Part shown: piece after piece, positions 10,173-18,979 of the stretch
Position numbering within the stretch: position 1 is the first letter of the stretch
Layout of the letters: each line of letters begins with the position of its first letter
Source: Bacteroidaceae bacterium
GTDB taxonomy: Bacteria; Bacteroidota; Bacteroidia; Bacteroidales; Bacteroidaceae
NCBI GenBank assembly: GCA_017940605.1
Contig: JAGAYF010000058.1
Location: 1 to 60,175 of the forward strand
Direction: 5' to 3'
Length of the DNA: 60,175 nucleotides
Position numbers and translations under genes: made by a program
The notes under the pieces: generated by a model
What the model was told of the DNA's origin: nothing
Database searches by the model: none
The model's input: the letters and a program-made list of their open reading frames with translations, nothing else

Positions 10173-11291
10173 ATGAAAGACGATTTGAGAGTAATCATAA
10201 GCGGCGGTGGCACAGGTGGGCACATCTTTCCCGCCATCTCCATTGCCAATGCGCTGAAAGCACTTGTTCCGCAGGTGAAAATCCTCTTCGTGGGGGCAGA
10301 GGGACGCATGGAAATGAAGCGCGTGCCTGAAGCCGGATACGAGATAAAGGGTCTGCCGGTGAGCGGGCTGGACCGCAACCACGTGCTGAAGAACATCAAG
10401 GTGGTCTACCATGCCATGGTCAGCATCGTGAAGGCCCGTAAGATTGTCAGGGATTTCCGCCCGCAGGTGGTCGTGGGCGTGGGCGGCTATGCCAGCGGCC
10501 CTACCCTGAAGGCAGCCGAGGGCATGGGCATACCTACCCTCCTGCAGGAGCAGAACAGCTATGCCGGAGTGACCAACAAGATGCTTTCCAAGAAGGCCCA
10601 GATGATTTGTGTGGCCTACGAGGGGATGGAGAAGTTCTTCCCGGCCGATAAGATACTGCTCACGGGCAACCCCGTGCGGCAGGAACTGCTTGATGCCAAG
10701 GTGAGCCGCGACCTGGCCGTGAAGAGCTTTGGACTTGAGCCCCAGCGGAAGACGGTGCTCATCATCGGGGGCAGCCTGGGCGCAAGGTCGATTAACCAAA
10801 GCGTGTTGTCGCAGCTTTCGCTGGTAGCCCAGAGCGGTGTGCAGTTCATTTGGCAGACGGGACGCTACTACAGTGAGCAGATACAGGCCGACCTGGCCCG
10901 TTTGGGAAAGCCCGACAATTTGCATGTTTGTGAATTTATCAAGGATATGGGCAAGGCATACCGCGCCGCCGACTTGGTAATTTCCCGCGCCGGTGCAGGC
11001 AGCATCAGCGAACTGTGCCTGCTGCAGAAAGCCTGCATCCTGATACCGTCGCCCAATGTGGCCGAGGATCATCAGACGAAGAATGCGCGTGCGCTGGCCG
11101 ACAGGGATGCCGCCATCCTGATAACGGATGCCGAAGCCCCCATGATGATGATTCCCAAGGCGGTGGATACGGTCAACAACCCTGAAAAACTGGTGCAGCT
11201 CAGTCGCAACGCCGCCAAGCTGGCGCAGCCCGATGCTGCACGCGTGATAGCCGAAAAGATTATTCAGTTGGCACAAAATAAACCGCACTAA
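10173..11291 (+). CDS. murG: UDP-GlcNAc:lipid I N-acetylglucosaminyltransferase MurG
   Basis: Peripheral membrane GT28 glycosyltransferase that converts lipid I to lipid II. The N-terminal glycine-rich loop GGGTGGHIFPA begins at about residue 10, and the C-terminal nucleotide-sugar site includes GGSLGARSIN and the SRAGAGSISE motif. Length of 372 residues is normal. It starts a five-gene run with murC, ftsQ, ftsA and ftsZ in the standard order, apart from yqeY. Confidence 0.97.
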   Translation: MKDDLRVIISGGGTGGHIFPAISIANALKALVPQVKILFVGAEGRMEMKRVPEAGYEIKGLPVSGLDRNHVLKNIKVVYHAMVSIVKARKIVRDFRPQVVVGVGGYASGPTLKAAEGMGIPTLLQEQNSYAGVTNKMLSKKAQMICVAYEGMEKFFPADKILLTGNPVRQELLDAKVSRDLAVKSFGLEPQRKTVLIIGGSLGARSINQSVLSQLSLVAQSGVQFIWQTGRYYSEQIQADLARLGKPDNLHVCEFIKDMGKAYRAADLVISRAGAGSISELCLLQKACILIPSPNVAEDHQTKNARALADRDAAILITDAEAPMMMIPKAVDTVNNPEKLVQLSRNAAKLAQPDAARVIAEKIIQLAQNKPH

Positions 11292-11314
11292 CAGAATTCA
11301 AAAAAGAGCAATCC

Positions 11315-12694
11315 ATGATTTTGGAAGACGTAAAATCAGTCTATTTTGTGGGAGCAGGAGGCATAGGCATGAGTGCGCTGGTGCGCTACTTCCTGGAAAA
11401 GGGACTTCCGGTGGCCGGCTATGACCGTACACAGACCCCGCTGACCCAGGCCATGCAGAAGGAAGGTGCGAACCTGCATTTTGAGGACAATCCTGACCTG
11501 ATACCTGCCGAATTTCGCGACAAAGAGCATACATTGGTCGTATATACGCCTGCCATACCTGATGACCATAGGGAATTGACCTATTTCCGCAGTGGCGGGT
11601 TTGAGATACAGAAGCGGGCACAGGTACTGGGAACGCTGACACGAAGTCTGAAGGGCCTGTGCGTGGCGGGAACGCACGGCAAGACCACCACAACCACCAT
11701 GACGGCCCACCTGCTGCAGCAGACGGCCGACAAGTGCAATGCTTTCCTGGGTGGCATTTCCAAGAACTACGGGACGAACTACCTGTATTCCTCCAAAAGC
11801 GATTTTGTCGTTGTCGAGGCTGATGAATTTGACCGCTCTTTCCACTGGCTTACGCCTTATATCAGCGTTGTGACGGCTACCGATCCCGATCATCTGGATA
11901 TATACGGGACGTATGCGGCCTATCTGGAAAGTTTCCGCAAGTATACAAGCCTTATTGAGCCAGGCGGCGTGCTGATTGTCCATACGGGACTGGCTTTCCG
12001 TCCTGAAGTTCAGCCCGGAGTGAGAATCCTGACTTACGGAAAGACGGTAGGAGACTACCATGCCAGTAACATCCGCATTGGCGGTGGAGAGGTGACGTTT
12101 GATTTCGTTTCGCCGCTGGGCGAAGTGAAGGATATCCGTCTGGGCGTTCCGATGGAGGTGAATATTGAGAACGGCATTGCAGCCATGGCCATGGCCCAGC
12201 TGTGCGGAGTCTCGGAGAAGGAGATGCGCGAGGGCATGGCCACATTTAAGGGTGTGGACAGGCGGTTTGACATCAAGATAAAGACGGACAAGCTGGTGCT
12301 GCTGAGCGACTATGCCCACCATCCTACGGAGATACAGCGTTGCGCTGACTCCCTGAGGGCAGTGTTCAACGGTCGCAAGATTACCGTGATTTTTCAGCCC
12401 CATCTGTATACGCGAACACGGGACCTCTATGTCGATTTTGCCCGCAGCCTGTCTGATTTTGACGAAGTAATCCTGACTGAAATCTATCCGGCGCGCGAAC
12501 TGCCCATAGAGGGTGTCAACAGCCGACTGATCATGGACCGATTGCAGCCGCAGGTGCAGAAACAGCTCATAGACAGCAAGGACTTGTTGTCCTTTGTGAA
12601 AAATCATGACTTTGATGTGCTGGTTGTGTTGGGGGCAGGAAACCTGGATGACCATATGGATGAAATTAAGGAGATACTGAAACCCAGAGCATAG
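11315..12694 (+). CDS. murC: UDP-MurNAc:L-alanine ligase MurC
   Basis: Cytoplasmic ligase that adds L-alanine to UDP-MurNAc, the first step in building the stem peptide. The start has the glycine-rich segment FVGAGGIGMSAL; the ATP loop GTHGKTTTT lies near residue 120, and the C-terminal domain carries DYAHHPTE and FQPHLYTRT. Length of 459 residues is typical. It lies 23 bp after murG and 13 bp before ftsQ. Confidence 0.97.
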   Translation: MILEDVKSVYFVGAGGIGMSALVRYFLEKGLPVAGYDRTQTPLTQAMQKEGANLHFEDNPDLIPAEFRDKEHTLVVYTPAIPDDHRELTYFRSGGFEIQKRAQVLGTLTRSLKGLCVAGTHGKTTTTTMTAHLLQQTADKCNAFLGGISKNYGTNYLYSSKSDFVVVEADEFDRSFHWLTPYISVVTATDPDHLDIYGTYAAYLESFRKYTSLIEPGGVLIVHTGLAFRPEVQPGVRILTYGKTVGDYHASNIRIGGGEVTFDFVSPLGEVKDIRLGVPMEVNIENGIAAMAMAQLCGVSEKEMREGMATFKGVDRRFDIKIKTDKLVLLSDYAHHPTEIQRCADSLRAVFNGRKITVIFQPHLYTRTRDLYVDFARSLSDFDEVILTEIYPARELPIEGVNSRLIMDRLQPQVQKQLIDSKDLLSFVKNHDFDVLVVLGAGNLDDHMDEIKEILKPRA

Positions 12695-12707
12695 GCGACA
12701 AGAGGAA

Positions 12708-13478
12708 ATGGCTGAGGAAGAGAAAAAGAAAAAAGGGCAGTCGGTCCTGAAATCGGTGGTCAAGCTTTTAGCCATGCTTGTGCTGCTGGCTTACATTGTC
12801 TTTGCATTTGTGAAAGAAAAGAACTGGGCCAACCGCACTCCTTGCGAACAATTTGTCGTGTGCATTCAGGATTCGGCACAAGCGTCATTTGTAAGTGAGG
12901 ACGACGTGATGAAAATTATTCAGAACAAACACTTGAATCCTGTTGGGCGGCCTTTGGATAAGGTGCAGCTGATAGAACTGGAGAAAGCGGCGCAGACCCA
13001 TCAGTTTGTCTTGAATGCCAAATGCTATAAGATGGCGGACAACACCGTTCATCTGGATATAGAACAACGGTTGCCCGTGATGCGCATCTTCAGTACCAAT
13101 GGCGACAACTACTACATTGATGCCAAAGGGGAAAAGATGCCCAAGGTGACGTATCCAGCCGACGTGGTGGTGGCTACGGGCAACATTACGCCGCGCTATG
13201 CGGCTCAGAACCTCGCACCCTTGGGCAGGTTCTTAATGAAAGAGCCGTTTTGGAACAGTCAGATAGAGCAGTTCCATGTTCTAAAGGATGGCTCGGTGGA
13301 AATGATTCCCCGCGTGGGGAATCACGTGGTGTATTTTGGTCAACCAATTGAGATGGAAGCAAAATTGGGAAAGTTACATATATTTTACGATAAGGTGCTG
13401 TGCCGCATAGGCTGGAACAAATATCGTGGCATTAACATGGAATACGCTAACCAAATCGTTTGTACAAAAACAGAATAA
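12708..13478 (+). CDS. ftsQ: Cell division protein FtsQ
   Basis: Single-pass membrane protein of the divisome. A lysine-rich N-terminus is followed by one transmembrane segment (about residues 17-33, LLAMLVLLAYIVFAFV) and a periplasmic POTRA-like region. Sequence is poorly conserved, as usual for FtsQ; assignment depends mainly on topology, the 256-residue length and position between murC and ftsA. The ftsA start codon is 4 bp after its stop. Confidence 0.92.
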   Translation: MAEEEKKKKGQSVLKSVVKLLAMLVLLAYIVFAFVKEKNWANRTPCEQFVVCIQDSAQASFVSEDDVMKIIQNKHLNPVGRPLDKVQLIELEKAAQTHQFVLNAKCYKMADNTVHLDIEQRLPVMRIFSTNGDNYYIDAKGEKMPKVTYPADVVVATGNITPRYAAQNLAPLGRFLMKEPFWNSQIEQFHVLKDGSVEMIPRVGNHVVYFGQPIEMEAKLGKLHIFYDKVLCRIGWNKYRGINMEYANQIVCTKTE

Positions 13479-13482
13479 TATA

Positions 13483-14841
13483 ATGGCAACAGAAGACTTA
13501 TTTATCATTGCAATTGAGATAGGCTCATCCAGTGTGACGGGAATTGCGGCCAAGAAGTCACCCGATGGTACTATCAGTGTGCAGGCCGTGCACCGTGAAC
13601 CCTCTTCGTCTTTCGTACGCAGGGGAATGATCTACAATATGACCCGGTCTGTGCAGACTATCAGTTCAATCAAGGAACGGCTGGAGGAGCGAATAAAACG
13701 AAACATAACGCAGGTCTACGTGGGCTTTGGGGGGCAGAGCGTCTATACGGTCTTTAATAAGGTGAGCCGCGCCTTTGGAAGTGAGATACGTGTGTCCAAG
13801 GAGATTTTGGAGGAACTGCTGAATGAAAACCTTCAGATGGAAATTGGGAACAAGACCATTCTGGATACCATTCCCCAGGAATTTATGGCGGGAAAGGACC
13901 GTACAAATTTACCAGAGGGAAACATTGCTGACAGAATTGAAGGAAAATACCTGAATATTGTGGCCCGTTCTTCATTGCGGACCAATGTGGAAAATTGCTT
14001 TGCCGAAGCGGGTATCCACGTGGTTAGCTATAAATTGACGGCGTTGTGCGAAGCAAATTCCATCCTGACAGATTCAGAGAAACGCTCTGGATGTGTGTTG
14101 GTTGACTTTGGCGCTGACACGACAACGGTCGTAGTATTCAAGGATAACCTTTTGCGATTTATTTCAGTGATTCCTTTGGGCAGCGACAACATTACAAAGG
14201 ATTTGGCAAGCCGCCAATTGGAGAAAGACGAGGCTGAAAGCCTGAAGATAAACCAAGGAAGTGCCGAAATGGAGTTCGCAACTCCCGAAGAAGCGGATTT
14301 TGTAATAAAAAAACTGCCTGATGGGTCGGATTTGACGCGTAAGATTTTTGGTGAAATCATAGAAGCACGTACGAAAGAGATACTTATTAATGTAGCGAAG
14401 CAAATAAAGGACAGCGGTATTGATTTGGGCGCTCTCATAGGCGGTGCGGTGTTGACCGGAGGCGGCAGCAATCTGCGTAACCTGCCTGCGGTGTTCACCA
14501 AAACAACGGGAATTGGGCAGGTAAGGGTCGCCAAAAATGTTCCCAACGTGCAGTTTGCAAAAGAACCGCTGTTTAAGGACCGTCTCTTGGGAGTGCTGAG
14601 CATACTGAACGAAGGAACTCAAAATTGCTGTGGTGCAGAGCAAGGTGCAAGCGTCTCTGGAGGTATTTTTGCGGAGAAAGAACCGTTGAAACCCGAAGTA
14701 GAACCTGAAAAACCAGAGGAATCCGAGAATGTAGATGAGAAGAAGAAAAATAAACCTCGTAAGAATTTATTCAAAAACTTTACAAAAGCCGTGAAAAAGG
14801 CTGGCCAGGTTATTGGATGGGAGGACGAAGTCACAGAATGA
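13483..14841 (+). CDS. ftsA: Cell division protein FtsA
   Basis: Actin-like ATPase that tethers FtsZ to the membrane. Actin-fold phosphate and adenosine motifs are visible: AIEIGSSSVTG near the N-terminus, LVDFGADTT in the middle and GGAVLTGGGS towards the end. The final 60 residues form a Pro/Glu/Lys-rich linker followed by a basic helix (about residues 423-447), consistent with a C-terminal membrane-targeting helix. The frame is open upstream into ftsQ, but the ATG at 13483 fits the family. 452 residues. Confidence 0.96.
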   Translation: MATEDLFIIAIEIGSSSVTGIAAKKSPDGTISVQAVHREPSSSFVRRGMIYNMTRSVQTISSIKERLEERIKRNITQVYVGFGGQSVYTVFNKVSRAFGSEIRVSKEILEELLNENLQMEIGNKTILDTIPQEFMAGKDRTNLPEGNIADRIEGKYLNIVARSSLRTNVENCFAEAGIHVVSYKLTALCEANSILTDSEKRSGCVLVDFGADTTTVVVFKDNLLRFISVIPLGSDNITKDLASRQLEKDEAESLKINQGSAEMEFATPEEADFVIKKLPDGSDLTRKIFGEIIEARTKEILINVAKQIKDSGIDLGALIGGAVLTGGGSNLRNLPAVFTKTTGIGQVRVAKNVPNVQFAKEPLFKDRLLGVLSILNEGTQNCCGAEQGASVSGGIFAEKEPLKPEVEPEKPEESENVDEKKKNKPRKNLFKNFTKAVKKAGQVIGWEDEVTE

Positions 14842-14863
14842 ACCGACAATAAAACTTAATGAC

Positions 14864-15313
14864 ATGAATCTGTTTGATCAAATTAGCAAAGATATAATGG
14901 AGGCCATGAAGGCCAAGGATAAAGTGCGTTTGGAGGCACTTCGCAATGTGAAGAAGAATTTTATTGAGGCGAAGACGGCTCCTGGCAACAACGATGAACT
15001 GGCGGATGCCGATGCTTTGAAGATATTATCCAAATTGGCCAAACAAGGACGCGAGTCAGCTGCTTTTTACAGGGAGAAAGGCCGTGAAGAACTGGCTTCC
15101 GAGGAGGAAGCACAGGCATTGGTGATAGAAAGCTACCTGCCAAAGGCTCTCTCTCCAGAGGAAATAGAGGCAGAAGTCAAGGCAATCATAGAGGAAATAG
15201 GTGCATCTGGAATGAAGGATATGGGAAAGGTGATGGGTTTGGCTTCCCAAAAAATGGCAGGCCGTGCCGACGGAAAGCAAATCTCGCAAATAGTAAAACA
15301 ATTGCTGGCATAA
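14864..15313 (+). CDS. GatB/YqeY domain-containing protein
   Basis: A 149-residue helical protein of the YqeY family, related to the tail domain of GatB, the tRNA-dependent amidotransferase subunit. Conserved features are MKAKDKVRLEALR near the N-terminus, Y-(L)-P in ESYLPKALS, and the C-terminal GMKDMGKVMG segment. Its biochemical role is not established. The ATG at 14864 is chosen because it aligns with the usual N-terminus (MNLFDQISKD); the frame is open further upstream into the end of ftsA. It separates ftsA from ftsZ, which are commonly adjacent. Confidence 0.93.
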   Translation: MNLFDQISKDIMEAMKAKDKVRLEALRNVKKNFIEAKTAPGNNDELADADALKILSKLAKQGRESAAFYREKGREELASEEEAQALVIESYLPKALSPEEIEAEVKAIIEEIGASGMKDMGKVMGLASQKMAGRADGKQISQIVKQLLA

Positions 15314-15353
15314 AATCCAAGATAACCGATATAAATTCAAATAACCTAAGAAT

Positions 15354-16697
15354 ATGGAACGAAGCGACGAGATAATGTTCAAATACATGAATGATTCCTT
15401 GGATTTTAAGTTTACAAAGCAGAAGCAGACCATTATCAAGGTAATTGGTGTTGGCGGCGGCGGTGGAAATGCCATTAATCATATGTATAATCAGGGTATA
15501 CACGATGTTTCCTTTGCTATTTGCAATACCGATAAGCAAGCACTGGAAAATTCACCCGTTCCATTCCGTTTACAGTTAGGTAAAGAAGGCCTCGGAGCGG
15601 GAAATATTCCGGCAAAAGGGGCTGCTGCGGCTGAGGAGAGCATTGAGGATATCCGTAACATGCTTTCCGATGGTACGCGCATGGTCTTTGTCACTGCTGG
15701 TATGGGTGGTGGAACAGGTACGGGTGCTGCGCCGATTATTGCCCGCGAAGCCAAGGCGATGGACATCCTTACCGTGGGAATTGTAACCATTCCGTTTATA
15801 TGGGAGGGGCGTCCTAAGATAGATCAAGCTCTTGAAGGATTGGAAAATATGGCCAAGCATGTCGATGCACTGCTTGTAATAAACAATACTCGTCTATTGG
15901 ATATTTATTCCGGCTTGGATATCGAAGATGGATTTGACAAGGCCGATGATACGCTTTCCATTGCAGCCCGCAGTATCTCCGATATTATCACTCATCACGG
16001 TAAAATCAACTTGGATTTCAACGATGTGCGTACCGTATTGCGCAATGGCGGTGTCGCCATCATAGGAATGGCGTATGGAGAGGGAGAAAACCGCGTGACG
16101 CAAGCTATCAATGAGGCTCTGCACTCACCGCTGCTGAACAACAACGATATCTATAAATCCAAAAAGATTCTTTTCAACATCGCGTACAGCAATGAGAAAA
16201 AGGAAGAGGTGTTGCGTATAGAAGAGCTGCAAGAAATTCAAGAGTTCATGAGCAAGTTTGACAAGGAGATCCAGGTCAAATGGGGTATGGGCTCTGACGG
16301 AACTTTGGGGAAAAAGGTTCGTGTTACGATTCTTGCCGCCGGTTTTGGCATCAACGATGTCTCAGGAGAAAAGAAGAAGTTGGATGGTCGCGAGGAAGCT
16401 GAAATAATAAAGCAAGAAGAGGAACGCGAAAAAGCATACGTTACTTATTACGGCCCGACTGGGCAGCCCAACGGCAGGAAGCGCAAGTATTTCATCTATG
16501 AATTCGCTCCCGACACGCTCGATGACGATGATATCATATCCATGCTGGAAACCAAGCCTACCTACATGCGTAAGTGGGAGACACTCAACGATATAATGAA
16601 GAAAGCCGAAAGCAAGAACAACGGAATGGCGGATGTGACGGCCGAAGTGGCTGATGAACCCACACCAACCTCCATTGACTTTTCGTCGTCCAATTAG
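15354..16697 (+). CDS. ftsZ: Cell division GTPase FtsZ
   Basis: Tubulin-like GTPase that forms the Z ring. The glycine-rich start IGVGGGGGNA and the GTP signature GGGTGTGAAP are intact, followed by the T7-loop region (NLDFNDVRTV). 447 residues. After the GTPase body there is a charged linker and a tail containing PTYMRKW instead of the proteobacterial D(I/V)PxFL-type end, followed by an acidic and serine-rich terminus. It is the last gene of the cluster and is followed by a strong terminator. Confidence 0.97.
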   Translation: MERSDEIMFKYMNDSLDFKFTKQKQTIIKVIGVGGGGGNAINHMYNQGIHDVSFAICNTDKQALENSPVPFRLQLGKEGLGAGNIPAKGAAAAEESIEDIRNMLSDGTRMVFVTAGMGGGTGTGAAPIIAREAKAMDILTVGIVTIPFIWEGRPKIDQALEGLENMAKHVDALLVINNTRLLDIYSGLDIEDGFDKADDTLSIAARSISDIITHHGKINLDFNDVRTVLRNGGVAIIGMAYGEGENRVTQAINEALHSPLLNNNDIYKSKKILFNIAYSNEKKEEVLRIEELQEIQEFMSKFDKEIQVKWGMGSDGTLGKKVRVTILAAGFGINDVSGEKKKLDGREEAEIIKQEEEREKAYVTYYGPTGQPNGRKRKYFIYEFAPDTLDDDDIISMLETKPTYMRKWETLNDIMKKAESKNNGMADVTAEVADEPTPTSIDFSSSN

Positions 16698-16728
16698 TAG
16701 AGCTTAGACACATAGGCATCTATACATC

Positions 16729-16770
16729 AACAGCCTGCCCCCTGGTTACCGGAAGCAGGCTGTTTTATTT
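16729..16770 (+). terminator. Rho-independent terminator after ftsZ
   Basis: A perfect 10-bp stem, AACAGCCTGC (16729-16738) with GCAGGCTGTT (16755-16764), and a 16-base loop, followed by TTATTT. It lies 31 bp after the ftsZ stop and closes the dcw cluster. The converging CCA-adding enzyme gene ends at 16814. Confidence 0.9.
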
Positions 16771-16813
16771 GTAGCAGTCACCTGAGACAAGCTGCGAGGG
16801 AAGTCGCATTTTC

Positions 16814-18265
16814 CTATGGTTCTGATGACGTCTTGGGAACAGGACTCAGTCCCATCTTAGCCGCTTCGGCCACAAGGAAGTCGTAGGCGGCATCATGTTC
16901 GTTGGGAATTTTACCGTCCAGGATGGCCTCTTTTATGCAGGCTTTGAGTTCGCCGACGATGCGGCAGGGGGTCAGGTTGAATGTCTCCATGATTTCCTGT
17001 CCGTCAACGGGTGGTTGGAAATTACGTATGCGGTCGCGCTCCTCAAGGTCTTTCAATTTGTGGCGAACGATTTCAAAATTGTGCATGTACAGGCTTCTGC
17101 GCTGTGGGTTCTTGCTTGTAATGTCAGCTTCGCACAGCAGCATGAGGTCCTCAATGTCATCGCCGGCGTCAAAAAGGAGTCTTCTTACGGCACTGTCGGT
17201 TACAATTTCATCGCTGATGCTGATGGGGCGCATGTGCAGGTCAACCAATTTCTGTACATACTTCATCTTTTCATTCATGGGCAATTTCAGGCGGCGAAAC
17301 AGCTCTGGAACCATTTTCTTGCCCAGATAGTTGTGGTTGTGAAACGTCCAGCCCTGTGTCGGATGCCAGCTTTTGCTGCGCGGCTTCCCTATGTCGTGCA
17401 GCAGGGCAGCCCATCGCAGCCACAGGTTGTTACTTTTGCGGCTCACGTTGTCCAATACCTCCAGGGTGTGGTAAAAGATATCCTTGTGTCCCTTTCCGTT
17501 TCTGACTTCCCTGCCTTGCAGGGCTGCAATTTCGGGCAATATGATGGGCAGGAGGCCAGTGCGCTCCATTTCAATGAAACCGCGTGAGGGAGTGTCGGAA
17601 AGCAAAATCTTGTTCAGCTCTTCGCTGATGCGCTCGTAGCTGATGATTTTAATGCGTTCCTTTTCCTGCTGGATGGCTTCGGCTGCTTCCTCGTCAATGT
17701 CAAAATGCAGCTGCGTGGCAAAGCGTATGCACCTCATCATGCGCAATGGGTCGTCGCTGAAAGTCTCTGCCGAGGCCAGCGGGGTGCGGATGAGGCGTTC
17801 CTGCAGGTCCAGTAGGCCCTCGAAGGGGTCTACGAGTTCGCCGAAGTGGTCCTTGTTCAGGCATATGGCCAGTGCATTGATGGTAAAGTCGCGACGGTTT
17901 TGGTCGTCCTCCAGTGTGCCGTCTTCCACGGCAGGTTTCCGGCTGTCGGGGCTGTAGCTTTCGCGCCGTGCCCCCACAAACTCCAGTTCCATGCCGTGCC
18001 ATTTCACCTGGGCCGTGCCAAATCGCTTAAAGATGCTCAGCTTAGTCCGCTTGCCGAGCGTCTCAGCCATTTTCTCGGCCATGAGGATGCCGCTCCCCTG
18101 CACAACCACGTCAATGTCGTTGCACGGCCGTTCCAGGAACAAGTCTCTCACGTACCCCCCAATCAGGAAGCACGGCAGTGACAGTCTGTCAGCCACTTGG
18201 CTCAGCACCTGAAAGATTTTTCCACTGAGCTTTTCTTTTATTTCTTCTTGGGTAAGCAGTACCAT
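16814..18265 (-). CDS. CCA tRNA nucleotidyltransferase / poly(A) polymerase family, with HD domain
   Basis: Adds or repairs the 3' CCA of tRNAs. The nucleotidyltransferase head shows GGYVRD (residues 36-41) and the metal-binding DID (50-52); an RRDFTINA motif follows and an HD-type phosphohydrolase segment LLHDIGKPRS lies near residue 288. 483 residues. The ATG at 18265 is preferred over upstream in-frame codons because the -7 box at 18285-18292 lies just before it. The tRNA-Cys gene in this window does not encode CCA, so such an enzyme is needed. Confidence 0.95.
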   Translation of the reverse strand: MVLLTQEEIKEKLSGKIFQVLSQVADRLSLPCFLIGGYVRDLFLERPCNDIDVVVQGSGILMAEKMAETLGKRTKLSIFKRFGTAQVKWHGMELEFVGARRESYSPDSRKPAVEDGTLEDDQNRRDFTINALAICLNKDHFGELVDPFEGLLDLQERLIRTPLASAETFSDDPLRMMRCIRFATQLHFDIDEEAAEAIQQEKERIKIISYERISEELNKILLSDTPSRGFIEMERTGLLPIILPEIAALQGREVRNGKGHKDIFYHTLEVLDNVSRKSNNLWLRWAALLHDIGKPRSKSWHPTQGWTFHNHNYLGKKMVPELFRRLKLPMNEKMKYVQKLVDLHMRPISISDEIVTDSAVRRLLFDAGDDIEDLMLLCEADITSKNPQRRSLYMHNFEIVRHKLKDLEERDRIRNFQPPVDGQEIMETFNLTPCRIVGELKACIKEAILDGKIPNEHDAAYDFLVAEAAKMGLSPVPKTSSEP

Positions 18266-18284
18266 CTTCGTTTTTTTGATGGTG

Positions 18285-18292
18285 CAAAAGTA
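18285..18292 (-). promoter_or_regulatory. -7 box for the CCA-adding enzyme gene
   Basis: On the minus strand this reads TACTTTTG followed by CACC, matching TAnnTTTG. It lies 20 bp upstream of the proposed ATG and excludes the longer N-terminal extension. Confidence 0.65.
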
Positions 18293-18347
18293 CAAAAGTT
18301 CGCTGGATTATTTGTATTTTTACACCCTCAACCTATATTGTCAGCAT

Positions 18348-18758
18348 ATGAAACGATCATTTATCCTTGTTCCCGTGGCCGCCCTCGTGGCCCTGCTGTG
18401 TAATTGTACCTCGCGCCCGTCCGATACCGACGCCGAGGGCTATGTGTGCCTCTCCAATGCGCGCAAGGCACTTGCCGCCCATGATTTTGCCTTGGCCAAG
18501 GCGTGGGTCGACAGCTTGCGCACCCAATACCCCACGGCACTCAATGCCCGCGAGGATGCCATCCTGTTCTTGGACTCCGTCGGGCTGGCCGAGGCGCATG
18601 TTGAGGTCGCTGCGCTGGAGGAAGCCCTCCAACAGCCTGACCTGACCCGCATAGGGAAGGACACGCTCGATTTCAATTACGACGAGGCCAAGCAGAAAGT
18701 GAGGTTCTTTGAAAAGAAGTTGGAGCACGACAAGGCCAACCACAAGCAGCACAAGTAG
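18348..18758 (+). CDS. Small predicted lipoprotein, function unknown
   Basis: A 136-residue protein with a hydrophobic signal sequence (MKRSFILVPVAALVALLCN) ending at a cysteine near residue 20 that could be lipidated, although the -1 Asn is not the classical lipobox residue. The mature part is hydrophilic and helical (ARKALAAHDFALAKAWVDSL), resembling a single TPR-like hairpin, and ends in a Lys/His-rich tail. No family is recognised. It is divergent from the CCA-adding enzyme gene. Confidence 0.75.
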   Translation: MKRSFILVPVAALVALLCNCTSRPSDTDAEGYVCLSNARKALAAHDFALAKAWVDSLRTQYPTALNAREDAILFLDSVGLAEAHVEVAALEEALQQPDLTRIGKDTLDFNYDEAKQKVRFFEKKLEHDKANHKQHK

Positions 18759-18775
18759 GTATCGCGTTTTGCGCG

Positions 18776-18820
18776 GGAAAAGAAAAAGCAGCATGCTTCC
18801 ACGTGGGGGACATGCTGCTT
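18776..18820 (-). terminator. Terminator of tRNA-Cys
   Basis: A perfect 10-bp stem, AAGCAGCATG (18786-18795) with CATGCTGCTT (18811-18820). On the minus strand the hairpin follows the 3' end of tRNA-Cys by 8 bases and is followed by a T-rich run. It may also serve the converging lipoprotein gene. Confidence 0.85.
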
Positions 18821-18828
18821 TCTGTTGA

Positions 18829-18898
18829 GGTGCCTGGCGGATTCGAACCGCCGTAGACGGTTTTGCAGACCGTTACCTAGCCACTCGGTCAAGGCACC
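18829..18898 (-). tRNA. tRNA-Cys (anticodon GCA)
   Basis: On the minus strand a full cloverleaf can be drawn: acceptor GGTGCCT pairing with AGGCACC, anticodon arm ACGGT / ACCGT enclosing the loop CTGCAAA with anticodon GCA, and a T arm GGCGG / CCGCC with TTCGAAT. 70 bases; the 3' CCA is not encoded. Confidence 0.95.
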
Positions 18899-18965
18899 GT
18901 TGTTTTTGCGGATGCAAAGGTAAACATTTTTTTCCACTTTCCAAGGGATTCCGCTTTTTTTTTCC

Positions 18966-18973
18966 TATTTTTG
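18966..18973 (+). promoter_or_regulatory. -7 box immediately before tilS
   Basis: TATTTTTG followed by C matches TAnnTTTG. Only six bases separate it from the tilS ATG, so the transcript would be nearly leaderless if this box is used. No clear -33 element is seen. Confidence 0.6.
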
Positions 18974-18979
18974 CGCCCC

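Noticed and set aside
18276-18347. Longer N-terminus of the small lipoprotein
   Set aside because: It would hide the signal peptide and starts within the promoter region of the divergent gene; ATG at 18348 gives a proper signal sequence.
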